From the NCBI RefSeq assembly GCF_001428045.1, contig NZ_LMSD01000023.1, positions 310,001 through 374,000 of the forward strand: 64,000 nt of DNA. The letters run 5' to 3'. A model generated the notes under the pieces. That model was not told the origin of the DNA and ran no database searches. It saw only the letters and a list, made by a program, of their open reading frames with translations. The stretch comes from Paenibacillus sp. Soil750 (lineage in GTDB: Bacteria; Bacillota; Bacilli; Paenibacillales; NBRC-103111). Positions 26,445-36,633 of the stretch are shown piece by piece. A program made the translations under genes and the position numbers. Numbering within the stretch: the first letter of the stretch is position 1; every line of letters begins with the position of its first letter.

Positions 26445-29400
26445 ATGACGTACAAATCGATCCGTAGACGTATAACCGTTTTGCTTATTTTGACCATGAT
26501 GTTCTCTGCTATTGGCGGTGGTATCTTAGGCCATGTACCGACAGCTCAGGCAGCTGATGTATGGAAGCCTATGGATACAGAGCCGATGACGGTTCCTGGC
26601 AGTGCCCTGGATTTATCTGGATTGAATGAAGCACCAGCAGGTAAATATGGCTTCATCCAACAAGGTATTGACGGCGACTATACGTTTGAGCAAGCACCGC
26701 AAAAAAAGGTGAAGTTATACGGAGCCAATATAACCTGGAATATGTTCTACGGCTCGCATGATGATGCGGATCAAACTGCGAATCGCCTAGCACGTTTAGG
26801 CTATAACGCAGTTAGAATACATGCACAGGATGCAATGGCCGATTGGGTACAAGGTATTTTCATCCAAAATGGATCAACGACGCCACAACTAAATGTGGAT
26901 CGATTGGATCGATTAGAGTACTTTATTGCAAAGTTGAAGTCTAAGGGGATTTACGTAACAATTGACATTTTTCACCTGTATGATTTCAAAAATATACCGG
27001 GGCTTGGCGAATACGCAGATGGGACGAAATCACCTTATTTGCTTCCTCTTCTCCCCCAAGCGCTCGACATGTGGAAAGCGATTGCAGACATGTGGCTATC
27101 CCATGTTAACCCCTATACGGGTCTCCCTTTGAAGCATGATCCCGTTCTAATCGGTGTTAGCCCGTGGAATGAATCCTTGCTTCTGAATATGAATCTTAGC
27201 GGCATGAAGGTGCCTTTGCGCGACTATATGCTTCAGGATTTCAACCAGTATCTGGACTCGATAGGTAAGCCTGACATCTTTAGTTTCCCAGGCAATTATT
27301 GGGATGCAGCAGGGGACATTAAGGATCAGCTTAGTGCGTATTATTCCAATAAAACCATTCATGTCTCAAATGCGATGAGGACTTATTTGAAAGAGGATCT
27401 TGGCGTTAAAGCGCCTATTGGCGGATTAAATTACATTTATAGCCCGAATGTGAACTATTGGCGCGATCAAGCGTCGGATGTGTATGAAACACATGCCTAT
27501 TACCAATTTTCAAACAATAGATTTACGGACAGTAATGGGAGTGGCTATCAGTACAATCCGCTCAAGGAGCCTCGTCTAAGCATGGCGTTCAATAGCACTA
27601 CAATTGCCAATTATCCGAAGGATTGGCCGACGGATACGAATTTTGGATCTTACTATCCAGCCCTATCATTAAGGCAGCCATATGCCAAACCATTTGTGCT
27701 TACGGAGTTTCAGGATACGCAACCCGTCAAAGGGCGTGAAGACATCGGTATCTTCAATGGCGCAGTTGGGGCTTACCAAGGCTGGGACATGATGAACCGA
27801 TACTCCTTCGGCGTCAATATAGGGGATGCTTATAAAAATATGAAGTTAGGTGCTCCTGAAGAGTTCTCTATCGTAGGTGATCCGCTTGCTATTATGTCGG
27901 AGGCAGAAGCGGCGCTCTTATTCCGAAATGAGGCCATTCAAGCCGCAAGTCCGAAATTCGTGTTCGTATGGGATCGCACATGGTCGCGCGATAAGGCAGC
28001 AGCCTCAGAAGGCGACGCGTATCTGACGAACATGATGTACATTCCACATCTGTTCAAGACCATGTCTGTGTATGGTGATAAACCGAATGTGCCGTTAACT
28101 GTGTACAAAATCACGCCTGACAACACACCAGAACAGATTGCTAGCGGCAATCTGCCAGAAGCCAACAAACTGCCGATTTCGTCTTCGATGTCGAATAGAC
28201 AGATGACCGAATTGTTCATTCATTCGTTGGATGATGCGAACAAGAAAGCTGAAATGTTAGCTGCATTGAGTCAGAATAAGCTGCTATCAGATACCGGTGA
28301 GCTTACATTTGATCTCAATCTGGACACCTACTTCGTGAATACGCCGAAAGTCATCGCGGCAGCGGGAACAATGAATAATCATAAGTTCGCACTGGGGCAA
28401 ACGACAGTGACAGGCGATGTCGACAAGGGTACTTTTTTCGCATCCTCCTTGGACGGGAATGCGCTGAAGGATAGCGACCGTATGTTGCTTGTCTATACAA
28501 CGGATGTAGCAGCTACAGGGGAACAATATGTTTCGCTGCCTTCTGGTGAAATCAAATACTACAAAGGTACACTGCCAACCTTAGTGAAGCAGCAAAGGGC
28601 TAAGTTCACGTTAACAACGACGAAACCTGCTGGAGGCTTTAAAGCTTATAAGCTTGCGCTGAACGGTGCGTGTCTTCAGGAAATACCTGTGACCGTGAAT
28701 GGTCAGATAGTGTCTGTTACCTTGGATACGGATAAAGGATTAGCCTTTGAGCTCGTATACGATCCGCTATATTCCACGGATTTTGAGTCAGGTGCAGCGG
28801 AATGGACCACGGTCAAAGGGAACTTCGGGATTCAAACGGAGAGCAATGGCAACCATGTGTATCGGACGACAAAACAATCAACATCCGTTGTTGCACAAAC
28901 CTACGGAGCGGACTATTTCGTTGAATCTGATGTTCGAATCACAACTTTTAAGGATACGATAGGGCTTGTTGCGAGATACGTGAATCAAGGCAAGTATTAT
29001 AGCTTTACTTATGATGCACTTCTTGGCAAGGCATCCATCGAGAGACAGAATAATGATCAAACAATTGTTCTCCAATCAACCTCTGGATTGGCAATGCCGC
29101 TAGATGTCATGAACAAACTTAGGTTTGACGTGGCGGGCAATCGCTTGAATGGCTATATAAATGGTCAATTAGTCGTTACAGCAACAGATAGCACGATTGC
29201 AAATGGATCCGCAGGTATATTAACCAAGGATCTTGTACTGCCAGCAGGATTCCCTTTTGGTGCGGCTAGTCAACAATGGTTAGCAACGCTAGGAAGCGCG
29301 ATTAAGGGATATTTGAATGAAGGGGTCACAAGTTCAAACGGTTCTTTTTTAACAAAATTACTAGAAATCGTAAAGCGGGTTATGGGGCCAGTTTCTTATG

Positions 29401-31055
29401 ATAATTTCCTTGTTGCATATAGAGATGTCAGTGCACCTTCCGTACCTTCCAATGTGACGGCAACCGCGCTCTCGTCATATGAGATATCACTCTCTTGGAC
29501 CCCATCTACCGATAATGACCGTGTAGCTGGCTACTTTATTTATCGAGATGGGCAAGAAATTGCGTCAGTCAGCGGGTCGAGCACGAGCTTTATTGATACG
29601 GGTTTAAGTCTTGGTACTACCTACGCGTACACTGTTAAAGCATTTGACCCAGCGAATAATTATTCTATTGTAAGTAGTAATGCCATAGCAACGACAAAAA
29701 GCTCGCTGCTGGAAGATAATTTTGAGTCTGGAAGCGCGAATGGGTGGACTGTCGTATCTTCATGGGGAACGTTCGCCGTGATAACGGACGGCAGTACGAA
29801 AGCCTATCTCTCGGACAATACGGACAAAGGGGCTACGAAATCTGTTGCGGGGCAATCATCGTGGACCGACTATCAGATAGAAGCCAAGGCTAAAATGGAC
29901 CAAACGAGGGGCAGAATTGGACTTGTAGCTAGATTCGTTGACTATAACAACTACTATAGTATGACCTATGAAAGCTATACCCAGAAAGTGTACCTTAGTA
30001 AGGTGCAAAACGGTAATATTACCGACCTAGCCGTTTCAGCTGCGATCACACCGCTTGCGGCCGGCACATACCATACGTTGAAATTCACCGTGTCGGGAAA
30101 TACCTTGCAGGGTTATGTGAATGGGCAACTGCTTGCCATGGCCACGGATAGTACGTTTCCAGCTGGGAAGATCGGTGTATATACGCACCTGTTGAAAGGT
30201 TATTTTGACGACATCGTGGTGAAACTACTTCCAAAGCCTGACGTATCGCCGCCGACTTCCCCAACAGGACTAACGGCCACTGCTTTATCATCCACAGAAG
30301 TAGCGTTGTCATGGTCACAATCATCCGATGATACAGGGGTAACTAGCTATGCTATTTATCGTGACCAGCAATTAGTAGGTACCGTTAATGGTGCGGTGAA
30401 TACGTACAAAAATACGGGATTGAACCTCGCTACGACGTATCACTATACGGTCAAGGCGTTAGATGCGGCGAACAATCAATCCGAAGCTAGCAGTGAAACC
30501 GTCGTCACGACGAACAGCACGCTTCTGACCAATAATTTCGAGTCAGGTAACGCGCTTGGGTGGTCGGTCGTTTCTTCTTGGGGGAATTACTCCGTCGTAT
30601 CAGACGTATACGGCTCCAAAGCTTATTTATCTGATAATGCGGATAAAGGAGGAACGAAGTCAGTCGCAGGCATATCAACATGGACCAACTATAGCGTAGA
30701 AGCTAAGGGGAAAATGGAGACAGGTAGCGGCAGAATGGGGTTAGTAGCGAGATTCATTGACTATAACAACTATTACAGTATGTCTTATGACACCTTTACA
30801 AAGAAAGTCTACATCAGTAAGTTACAAAATGGCGTTCAAACTGACTTAGCGATTTCAGCTGCCATCACGCCGCTTACCACAGGCACCTACCATACGCTGC
30901 GATTTACTGTGATAGGGAATACCTTGCAGGCTTATGTGAATGGGAACCCAATTCTCACCGCTACAGACAGCACATTCTCGGCAGGGAAGTTCGGTGTGTA
31001 CACGCATTTGCTCAAAGTTTATTTTGATGATGTTGAGGTGAAATTAGCTCCATAA
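26445..31055 (+). CDS. Large secreted multidomain glycoside hydrolase (clan GH-A-like)
   Basis: 1536 residues. Signal peptide 1-36 ending AQA, no sorting signal seen. The catalytic region (about 40-500) looks like a clan GH-A TIM barrel, with probable acid/base E243 in SPWNES and nucleophile E421 in VLTEFQD, plus LARLGYNAVRIH. A beta-rich region follows. LamG-like domain 1 spans about 775-992, then FN3 (996-1085), LamG-like 2 (1086-1262), FN3 (1266-1356) and LamG-like 3 (1357-1536). AAAGGAG precedes the ATG. It probably acts on an extracellular or surface-bound polysaccharide and feeds the transporter upstream. The GH family is not assigned. Confidence 0.85.
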   Translation: MTYKSIRRRITVLLILTMMFSAIGGGILGHVPTAQAADVWKPMDTEPMTVPGSALDLSGLNEAPAGKYGFIQQGIDGDYTFEQAPQKKVKLYGANITWNMFYGSHDDADQTANRLARLGYNAVRIHAQDAMADWVQGIFIQNGSTTPQLNVDRLDRLEYFIAKLKSKGIYVTIDIFHLYDFKNIPGLGEYADGTKSPYLLPLLPQALDMWKAIADMWLSHVNPYTGLPLKHDPVLIGVSPWNESLLLNMNLSGMKVPLRDYMLQDFNQYLDSIGKPDIFSFPGNYWDAAGDIKDQLSAYYSNKTIHVSNAMRTYLKEDLGVKAPIGGLNYIYSPNVNYWRDQASDVYETHAYYQFSNNRFTDSNGSGYQYNPLKEPRLSMAFNSTTIANYPKDWPTDTNFGSYYPALSLRQPYAKPFVLTEFQDTQPVKGREDIGIFNGAVGAYQGWDMMNRYSFGVNIGDAYKNMKLGAPEEFSIVGDPLAIMSEAEAALLFRNEAIQAASPKFVFVWDRTWSRDKAAASEGDAYLTNMMYIPHLFKTMSVYGDKPNVPLTVYKITPDNTPEQIASGNLPEANKLPISSSMSNRQMTELFIHSLDDANKKAEMLAALSQNKLLSDTGELTFDLNLDTYFVNTPKVIAAAGTMNNHKFALGQTTVTGDVDKGTFFASSLDGNALKDSDRMLLVYTTDVAATGEQYVSLPSGEIKYYKGTLPTLVKQQRAKFTLTTTKPAGGFKAYKLALNGACLQEIPVTVNGQIVSVTLDTDKGLAFELVYDPLYSTDFESGAAEWTTVKGNFGIQTESNGNHVYRTTKQSTSVVAQTYGADYFVESDVRITTFKDTIGLVARYVNQGKYYSFTYDALLGKASIERQNNDQTIVLQSTSGLAMPLDVMNKLRFDVAGNRLNGYINGQLVVTATDSTIANGSAGILTKDLVLPAGFPFGAASQQWLATLGSAIKGYLNEGVTSSNGSFLTKLLEIVKRVMGPVSYDNFLVAYRDVSAPSVPSNVTATALSSYEISLSWTPSTDNDRVAGYFIYRDGQEIASVSGSSTSFIDTGLSLGTTYAYTVKAFDPANNYSIVSSNAIATTKSSLLEDNFESGSANGWTVVSSWGTFAVITDGSTKAYLSDNTDKGATKSVAGQSSWTDYQIEAKAKMDQTRGRIGLVARFVDYNNYYSMTYESYTQKVYLSKVQNGNITDLAVSAAITPLAAGTYHTLKFTVSGNTLQGYVNGQLLAMATDSTFPAGKIGVYTHLLKGYFDDIVVKLLPKPDVSPPTSPTGLTATALSSTEVALSWSQSSDDTGVTSYAIYRDQQLVGTVNGAVNTYKNTGLNLATTYHYTVKALDAANNQSEASSETVVTTNSTLLTNNFESGNALGWSVVSSWGNYSVVSDVYGSKAYLSDNADKGGTKSVAGISTWTNYSVEAKGKMETGSGRMGLVARFIDYNNYYSMSYDTFTKKVYISKLQNGVQTDLAISAAITPLTTGTYHTLRFTVIGNTLQAYVNGNPILTATDSTFSAGKFGVYTHLLKVYFDDVEVKLAP
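29430..31052 (+). repeat. Tandem duplication encoding two FN3 plus LamG-like units
   Basis: Two units of about 810 bases (near 29430-30230 and 30240-31052) encode the same domain pair. Matching landmarks are SVPSNVTATALSS with SPTGLTATALSS, VARFVDYNNYYSMTYE with VARFIDYNNYYSMSYD, and GVYTHLLKGYFDD with GVYTHLLKVYFDD. The conserved spacing suggests in-gene duplication. Confidence 0.85.
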
Positions 31056-31061
31056 ATTAAT

Positions 31062-31098
31062 AAAAAAAATGGCGGTAACGCAATTCATGCGTTCCGCC
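31062..31098 (-). terminator. Terminator between convergent genes (T-run on minus strand)
   Basis: GGCGGTAACGCA (31071-31082) pairs with TGCGTTCCGCC (31088-31098) with one mismatch. On the minus strand the hairpin is followed by eight T (A-run 31062-31069). It ends the oxidoreductase transcript and may also slow the hydrolase transcript. Confidence 0.85.
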
Positions 31099-31114
31099 GT
31101 TTCCATTTCTGCAC

Positions 31115-32182
31115 CTAGAGGCGAACCTCTCGGCCTGTTTCTGCTGATTCATAAATGGCGGACAAGATTTGGATCATTTCAACGCCATGTTCTGGCCGAA
31201 TAATGGGCTCTGCTCGATCTGCCAAGCAATCGATAAAGTGATTAATATTGGCATGATGCATCTTAACTGGTTTCCCTTGGGTACGGGAAGACTTGGTATC
31301 CACTAATTGGCCGTTCATTTCTGAAAATAGACCTAACTCGAAATTTCGGTAAGTTGCGCCTGCTTTCGTCCCGCGAAGCTCAACAAAATAAGTCTCTTCT
31401 TCAATATTGGAAGCCCAGCTGAACTCGATTTGCAGCGTAGCGCCGTTGTCAAAGCGGATAAAACCTACAGCCAAATCTTCCACATCGAACGTTCCACCCG
31501 TCTGCTTCTCCCCAAAGCCGCTATGCTTCGAGTCCGATACATCGCTGTCGGCAAATTTCCGATAGGTGGCTCCACTGACGGCGACTGGCTTGGGATTGCC
31601 CATGACCCACACCGCGATATCGATAAAATGAACGCCTAAATCAATTAAAGGACCACCGCCAGATAATTCCTTCGTCGTAAACCAACCGCCCTTGCCGGGG
31701 ATTCCCCTGCGACGAATCCAGCCGCAGCGTCCGGTATAGATCTCACCAAGGCCGCCTTCTTTTGCATACTGCTGTAGGAACTGGGCGTTCGGATGGAAGC
31801 GATTATTGCGGATCGTCATGAGCAGCTTACCGCTTTGGGCCGCAGCATCAGCCATCTTCTGCGCCTCGACGGGAGAGACCGCATCCGGTTTCTCGCAGAT
31901 AACATGGATTCCCGCTTGTAAGGCGGCAATTGCAATTTCCGAGTGATACAGATTTGGTGTACAAATATCAATGACATCCAAATTAGCCTCAGCTATCATT
32001 TGCTTATAATCGGTGTAAACGAGTTTTGCAGCCGACAACTGAGCCATTTCGTGTGCACGTGCTTCATTCACGTCGCAGATGGCGACGATCTCGCACTCTT
32101 GATTTTCCTTCCAGGCCTTCAAATGCGACTCTTTGAAAATGCCGCCAGCTCCAGCGATGCCAATTCGATATGTTGGTCTCAT
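31115..32182 (-). CDS. Gfo/Idh/MocA family oxidoreductase
   Basis: 355 residues. The N-terminal Rossmann domain carries GIAGAGGIFKESHLKAW and the family EKP motif in VICEKPDAVSP with its catalytic Lys. The C-terminal alpha/beta domain carries GGPLIDLGVHFID, with the usual Asp/His pair. An NAD(P)-dependent dehydrogenase acting on a sugar, inositol or related substrate is expected; the exact substrate cannot be read. GGAGGAGG precedes ATG 32182. It is divergent from the AraC regulator at 32362, its likely regulator. Confidence 0.92.
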   Translation of the reverse strand: MRPTYRIGIAGAGGIFKESHLKAWKENQECEIVAICDVNEARAHEMAQLSAAKLVYTDYKQMIAEANLDVIDICTPNLYHSEIAIAALQAGIHVICEKPDAVSPVEAQKMADAAAQSGKLLMTIRNNRFHPNAQFLQQYAKEGGLGEIYTGRCGWIRRRGIPGKGGWFTTKELSGGGPLIDLGVHFIDIAVWVMGNPKPVAVSGATYRKFADSDVSDSKHSGFGEKQTGGTFDVEDLAVGFIRFDNGATLQIEFSWASNIEEETYFVELRGTKAGATYRNFELGLFSEMNGQLVDTKSSRTQGKPVKMHHANINHFIDCLADRAEPIIRPEHGVEMIQILSAIYESAETGREVRL

Positions 32183-32361
32183 TGTTCAATCCTCCTCCAT
32201 GTGCTCACACATGCTTATCCAATTTAATTTTTTCAAATTTCGTTCATGCAAATTTATTATAAGAAATGCGTTTATGAGGAGGAATGCCCGATCTTGTATC
32301 AGTTGACTTATTTTGCATTTTATTAAAATATAAGAGTTGAAAGTGAATAAGGGAGGCGACC

Positions 32362-33210
32362 ATGGAAAATTACGGATTTCGTTATATACATGTGGGTTAC
32401 TCCCACCATCGTGCACCACACCGCAACCAGTTGGATCGTAGAAACGATGGCGTACTGATGAGGCTGCAAGTGAATGGGACTTGCCGTGTTGAACTCAATG
32501 GTATTTCACATCACATTCGCACCGGCGATTTGATTATTTCCAGACCAGGAAGCACCTATCAGTTATTCATAGGCGAAGAGAGGGGGATGGATGAACAGTG
32601 CCTTGTTGATAGTGCGGATTACTATGTGGTATGTGGGGGGGAATGGGTTGACCAATGGCTCTCCAGTCAGACCTTAACCGATGTCGCTCACATTGAGGTC
32701 AATGATGATTTGCTTAGTCTGTGGCGGAGGTTAATTTATGAAAAACGGAATTTGCATGAGAAAAACACAGAAATAATTGCCTGCTGCGCCAAGTTGCTTT
32801 GCTTGACGCTTGAGCGGTCCGTCGTTAAAATGTTGGCCGGCGTCGGCCGCAAGGAACATTTCATTGCTAATAAGCTTAAGCAATATATTGAAAAGCATGC
32901 GACGGAAGCGCTCACGCTGGAGGAGCTGGCCGCGCGCAATGGCGTCAGTACGTCAACCGCTTCCCATATGTTTAAGGTAGCTTTTGGCGTTCCGCCTATG
33001 CGATATGCCGTTGAGGTTCGTCTAGTCATTGCCAGCGAACGTATTCTGTACAGTGACATGCGGCTTGAGGATGCTGCTGAAGCATCCGGTTTCCGCAGCT
33101 ATCCTTACTTCTGTCGCGCGTTTCGTACTAAATATGGGCAAAGTCCTAGTGAATATCGGACGCAACACTGGCAAGTCGACGAAGGGAGGTCCAATGGCAA
33201 TGATTTATGA
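32362..33210 (+). CDS. AraC family transcriptional regulator
   Basis: 282 residues. An N-terminal cupin-like sensing domain (IRTGDLIISRPGSTYQLF) is followed by two helix-turn-helices, LTLEELAARNGVSTSTASHMF and LEDAAEASGFRSYPYFCRAF, and the family ending YGQSPSEYR. GGGAGGCGACC precedes the ATG. The 180-base gap to the divergent oxidoreductase holds TTGACT near 32310, a possible -35 element without a clear -10. It probably regulates that gene. Confidence 0.9.
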   Translation: MENYGFRYIHVGYSHHRAPHRNQLDRRNDGVLMRLQVNGTCRVELNGISHHIRTGDLIISRPGSTYQLFIGEERGMDEQCLVDSADYYVVCGGEWVDQWLSSQTLTDVAHIEVNDDLLSLWRRLIYEKRNLHEKNTEIIACCAKLLCLTLERSVVKMLAGVGRKEHFIANKLKQYIEKHATEALTLEELAARNGVSTSTASHMFKVAFGVPPMRYAVEVRLVIASERILYSDMRLEDAAEASGFRSYPYFCRAFRTKYGQSPSEYRTQHWQVDEGRSNGNDL

Positions 33211-33242
33211 AATCAGATGTTATAGCTGGCTGATTACGAAAC

Positions 33243-33282
33243 AAAAGGTCAATCTGTTGAGTAGATTGACCTTTTGTTTTCT
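33243..33282 (+). terminator. Terminator after the AraC regulator
   Basis: AAAAGGTCAATCT (33243-33255) pairs perfectly with AGATTGACCTTTT (33263-33275), followed by GTTTTC. The A/T-symmetric stem could act in both directions. Confidence 0.88.
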
Positions 33283-33451
33283 ATTGGTACAGATTTAACT
33301 CAGCGATCGTCCAAGAATTACTCGTGGATCTCGTCTGTGTAACTTTGATATATCTTGCAAAATGAAGGGGTATAGCGATCTCACGTCTTGTGTAGGAACA
33401 GCTCCGCTGGCCTTAGCCCGGCCATTTTTATATTTGAATTTCAAAGGAACT

Positions 33452-34312
33452 TTATACATATTTAATAAATTGTTTAGGCGTCTTGCCATAAGTTCGTTTG
33501 AAAATTCGTATAAAATAACTTGTCTCCATACCCAGTTGCTGTGCCACCTTTTCAACAGTAATTGAAGGGTTCTCTTCAAATAGTTGAATTGAACGGCGCA
33601 TTCGGATCTGTTGGATATATAGCATGGGTGACATACCGTAAATACTTACGAACAGACGATGGAAATGTTGAACAGAATATCCGACTGCTCTTGCCAAGTT
33701 GGATAAATGCAAGCGTTCATTATAGTGATCATGAATAAGCTTAATCGCTTCTTGTAAAGCAGCATTGGAATGTCCAATTGGTTTAATGCGCTGATTTATT
33801 TCTTGATCGGACTGCCCTTCAATGACAGACAATAGGAAATCATACATTTTTCTAGACGCTTCCCAATAACCACTTTCGCTATTCAAGTTGATAAGCTGCC
33901 ATAAGGATTCAAGCTTATTCCAATACTCCTGAAACTGGTTATTCTTTAGTAGCGTGGGATTGTGGTTGCCAAGATGCTCGAGAATGGAACTAGCAATGGA
34001 GCCGCTAAAAGCCACAAAGCCTAGTTCCCAAGCTTCCTCACTTTCATCAGGAAAATATTCATGATGTACACCAGCGGGAAGGATTAGCATGGCGCCAGGC
34101 GTCATCACCATATCCTGACTACCCTGTAAGCGAAATATTCCCTTCCCGCGTCGGCTTAAGAAAAGTTGATGAGCTGGATACCCATCAGGTCTTAGAAGAT
34201 GCTTTTGCTCATGACTGCCTACACAATACACATAGAGGGGCAATTTGTTATCGAGCATAGCAAATTCAGCAAAAAGGAAAGGCATCAACTTATTTTCACC
34301 ACCAATGTTCAT
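33452..34312 (-). CDS. AraC family transcriptional regulator
   Basis: 286 residues. The cupin-like N-terminus carries GKGIFRLQGSQDMVMTPGAMLILPAGVHHEYFPD, here a sugar-sensing pocket. The DNA-binding domain has LHLSNLARAVGYSVQHFHRLF and VEKVAQQLGMETSYFIRIFKRTYGKTPKQF. ATG 34312 has no clear ribosome binding site; an internal TTG/ATG about 27-30 bases on (GGTGGTGA upstream) is an alternative. It is divergent from the GH42 gene with a 104-base gap, so it probably controls that gene. Confidence 0.9.
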   Translation of the reverse strand: MNIGGENKLMPFLFAEFAMLDNKLPLYVYCVGSHEQKHLLRPDGYPAHQLFLSRRGKGIFRLQGSQDMVMTPGAMLILPAGVHHEYFPDESEEAWELGFVAFSGSIASSILEHLGNHNPTLLKNNQFQEYWNKLESLWQLINLNSESGYWEASRKMYDFLLSVIEGQSDQEINQRIKPIGHSNAALQEAIKLIHDHYNERLHLSNLARAVGYSVQHFHRLFVSIYGMSPMLYIQQIRMRRSIQLFEENPSITVEKVAQQLGMETSYFIRIFKRTYGKTPKQFIKYV

Positions 34313-34416
34313 ATTGTACGATTTTTTAATTCATAAGTTCTACTATTTTATCAGCTATTTGTCCTATAATCAAAATATATAAGAGAATACGAGGATAAAC
34401 ATAGAGGAGAGATGAT

Positions 34417-36489
34417 TTGAAAATGACTCACAAATTTCATCCAATTAGCCCTAAGCTCCCCGTCTTGATGCACGGCGCTGATTATAATCCAGACCAATGG
34501 CTTCACAATCCACAGGTGTTGGAAGAAGATATTCGTCTGATGAAGCTGGCTGGCTGCAACGTGATGGCCATTGGTATTTTTGCTTGGGCTGCATTAGAGC
34601 CTGCAGAAGGAACCTTTACTTTCGAGTGGATGGATCGGATTTTGAATACGTTTGCTGAGAATGGCATCTATGCATGGCTCTCAACACCTAGTGGAGCACG
34701 TCCTGCGTGGATGTCAGAACGCTATCCAGAAGTTAGAAGGGTAGAAGCGAACCGCGTACGTAATTTGTATGGCATTAGGCACAATCATTGCTTTACCAGT
34801 CCCATTTATCGGGAAAAGACCGCGATAATCAACACCAAGCTTGCTGAACGGTATGGCAATCATCCAGCGGTCATTGGCTGGCACATTTCTAATGAATTTG
34901 GTGGAGATTGCCATTGTGCGTATTGTCAGGATGCTTTCCGAGAGTGGCTGCAAAAGAAATACGGTTCGCTGGAAGCGTTAAATGCGGCTTGGTGGACCTC
35001 ATTCTGGGCACATACGATTACGGATTGGTCGCAGGTCGAATCTCCAGCACCACATGGTGAGTATATGGTACATGGGCATAATCTGGATTGGCGTCGATTC
35101 GTTACGGACCAAACAGTAAATTTCTGCAAGCATGAGATTGATGCGGTTCGGGGATCTAATTCTGCTCTTCCCGTTACAACAAATATGCATTTAATTGAAG
35201 GCCTGGACTATCGAAAGTTTGCCGAAATATTGGACGTGATTTCTTGGGATGCCTATCCAACTTGGCATGAAGGGCAGAATGACAGTCAATTAGGTGCTTC
35301 CATTGCTTTCTATCATGATCTGTTCCGCTCGCTGAAGAAGAAGCCCTTTCTGTTGATGGAAAGCACACCTAGCCTTACGAACTGGCAGTCGGTCAGCAAG
35401 CTGAAGCAACCCGGCATGCACAGATTGTCCTCCCTTCAAGCTGTAGCGCATGGCTCGGATTCCGTACAATATTTCCAATGGCGTAAAAGCAGAGGATCCA
35501 GTGAGAAATTCCATGGAGCAGTCGTTGACCATTGCGGACATGAATATACACGTGTGTTTAAAGATGTAGCAGAGTTGGGAGAGACCTTATCCACTATTTC
35601 CGAAGTAATAGGCACTACGACGCCTTCGGAAACAGCGATTCTGTTCGATTGGGATAACCGCTGGGCCGTGAAAGACGCACAAGGACCGCGTAATATGGGC
35701 ATTCATTATGAGGAAACCATACTTGCCCATCACCAAGCATTCTGGGAACAAGGTGTGCCGGTCGATGTTATTAGTTCGGAGGATGACCTATCTTCATACA
35801 AGCTAGTCGTTGCGCCTATGTTGTATCTATGTCGTGAAGAAACGGGTCGTAAACTGGAAAGGTTCGTAGAGCAAGGCGGAACGTTGGTAACAACCTATTG
35901 GTCTGGTATTGTCAACGAGCACGATTTGTGTCATCTGGGTGGATTCCCGGGACCACTTCGGAAAACGCTTGGCATTTGGGCAGAAGAGATTGAAGGTTTA
36001 TATGATCACGATCGTAATGGCCTATCGATGTCAATAAATAATCAACTGGGACTAACGGGCACTTTCGAGTCGCATGAGATCTGTGAACTGATCCATACCG
36101 AAGGCGCTGAGGTACTGGGTGTCTATACGGACAGCTTCTATGCAGGGCAACCCGCCCTTACGGTTAATCGTTTTGGAAAAGGGAAAGCTTATCACATGGC
36201 TACGCGTTTGAAGGCAGATTTTCTTCAGGCTTTTTACTCGAAACTTATTGAGCAAACGGGCGTTGCAAAAGCGATGAATACGTACATCCCTCAGGGAGTA
36301 ACTGTTCAGGTGCGCACAGATACTTCAATGGAGTATGTATTTATCATGAATTTCAGCGGCCAAAGCGAACGTATTTCGCTTGACGACAGAGATTACACGT
36401 TGTTGGAATCGAATGAAACGGTAAAAGGTGTAATCGATCTACCGGTAAATGGGATTATGCTGCTAAAACGCCCAGCAAAGGAAGCGTGA
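34417..36489 (+). CDS. Beta-galactosidase, GH42
   Basis: 690 residues, intracellular. The TIM barrel opens with GADYNPDQWLH. Acid/base is E160 in HISNEFGG and the nucleophile is E315 in LLMESTPS. A Cys cluster (DCHCAYC) right after the acid/base matches the zinc site of some GH42 enzymes. The trimerisation domain contains VDVISSEDDLSSYKLVVAPMLYL, and a C-terminal beta domain follows. GAGGAGA favours the TTG start at 34417 (spacing 6) over ATG 34423 (spacing 12). It removes terminal beta-galactose from short galacto-oligosaccharides, and is probably controlled by the divergent AraC protein. Confidence 0.94.
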   Translation: MKMTHKFHPISPKLPVLMHGADYNPDQWLHNPQVLEEDIRLMKLAGCNVMAIGIFAWAALEPAEGTFTFEWMDRILNTFAENGIYAWLSTPSGARPAWMSERYPEVRRVEANRVRNLYGIRHNHCFTSPIYREKTAIINTKLAERYGNHPAVIGWHISNEFGGDCHCAYCQDAFREWLQKKYGSLEALNAAWWTSFWAHTITDWSQVESPAPHGEYMVHGHNLDWRRFVTDQTVNFCKHEIDAVRGSNSALPVTTNMHLIEGLDYRKFAEILDVISWDAYPTWHEGQNDSQLGASIAFYHDLFRSLKKKPFLLMESTPSLTNWQSVSKLKQPGMHRLSSLQAVAHGSDSVQYFQWRKSRGSSEKFHGAVVDHCGHEYTRVFKDVAELGETLSTISEVIGTTTPSETAILFDWDNRWAVKDAQGPRNMGIHYEETILAHHQAFWEQGVPVDVISSEDDLSSYKLVVAPMLYLCREETGRKLERFVEQGGTLVTTYWSGIVNEHDLCHLGGFPGPLRKTLGIWAEEIEGLYDHDRNGLSMSINNQLGLTGTFESHEICELIHTEGAEVLGVYTDSFYAGQPALTVNRFGKGKAYHMATRLKADFLQAFYSKLIEQTGVAKAMNTYIPQGVTVQVRTDTSMEYVFIMNFSGQSERISLDDRDYTLLESNETVKGVIDLPVNGIMLLKRPAKEA

Positions 36490-36494
36490 ATAAA

Positions 36495-36533
36495 ACCGGA
36501 ACTCCAAACTAGGGGTTCCGGTTTGTTTTATTT
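36495..36533 (+). terminator. Terminator after the GH42 gene (first of two near-identical copies)
   Basis: ACCGGAACTCC (36495-36505) pairs with GGGGTTCCGGT (36512-36522), followed by a T-rich tail. The same hairpin recurs at 59069-59096, differing by one base in the loop. Confidence 0.9.
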
Positions 36534-36633
36534 TTTTCTAAAAAATGTCTATATTCTTCGAAAAAAATGTCAACTTTAAGAGAAGCATTGTTGATATAGT
36601 AGAAATCAACTTCATCTCTAGGAGGAGATATCA

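Noticed and set aside
29430-31052. Repeats as a CRISPR array or mobile element
   Set aside because: The repeat is within one open frame, about 810 bases long, and encodes matching protein domains.
33295-33579. 94-codon minus-strand frame overlapping the end of the AraC gene
   Set aside because: Its first part is the AraC gene in another frame. The later part (33301-33430) has a protein-like composition but no start signal, and might be an old remnant; support is too thin to list.
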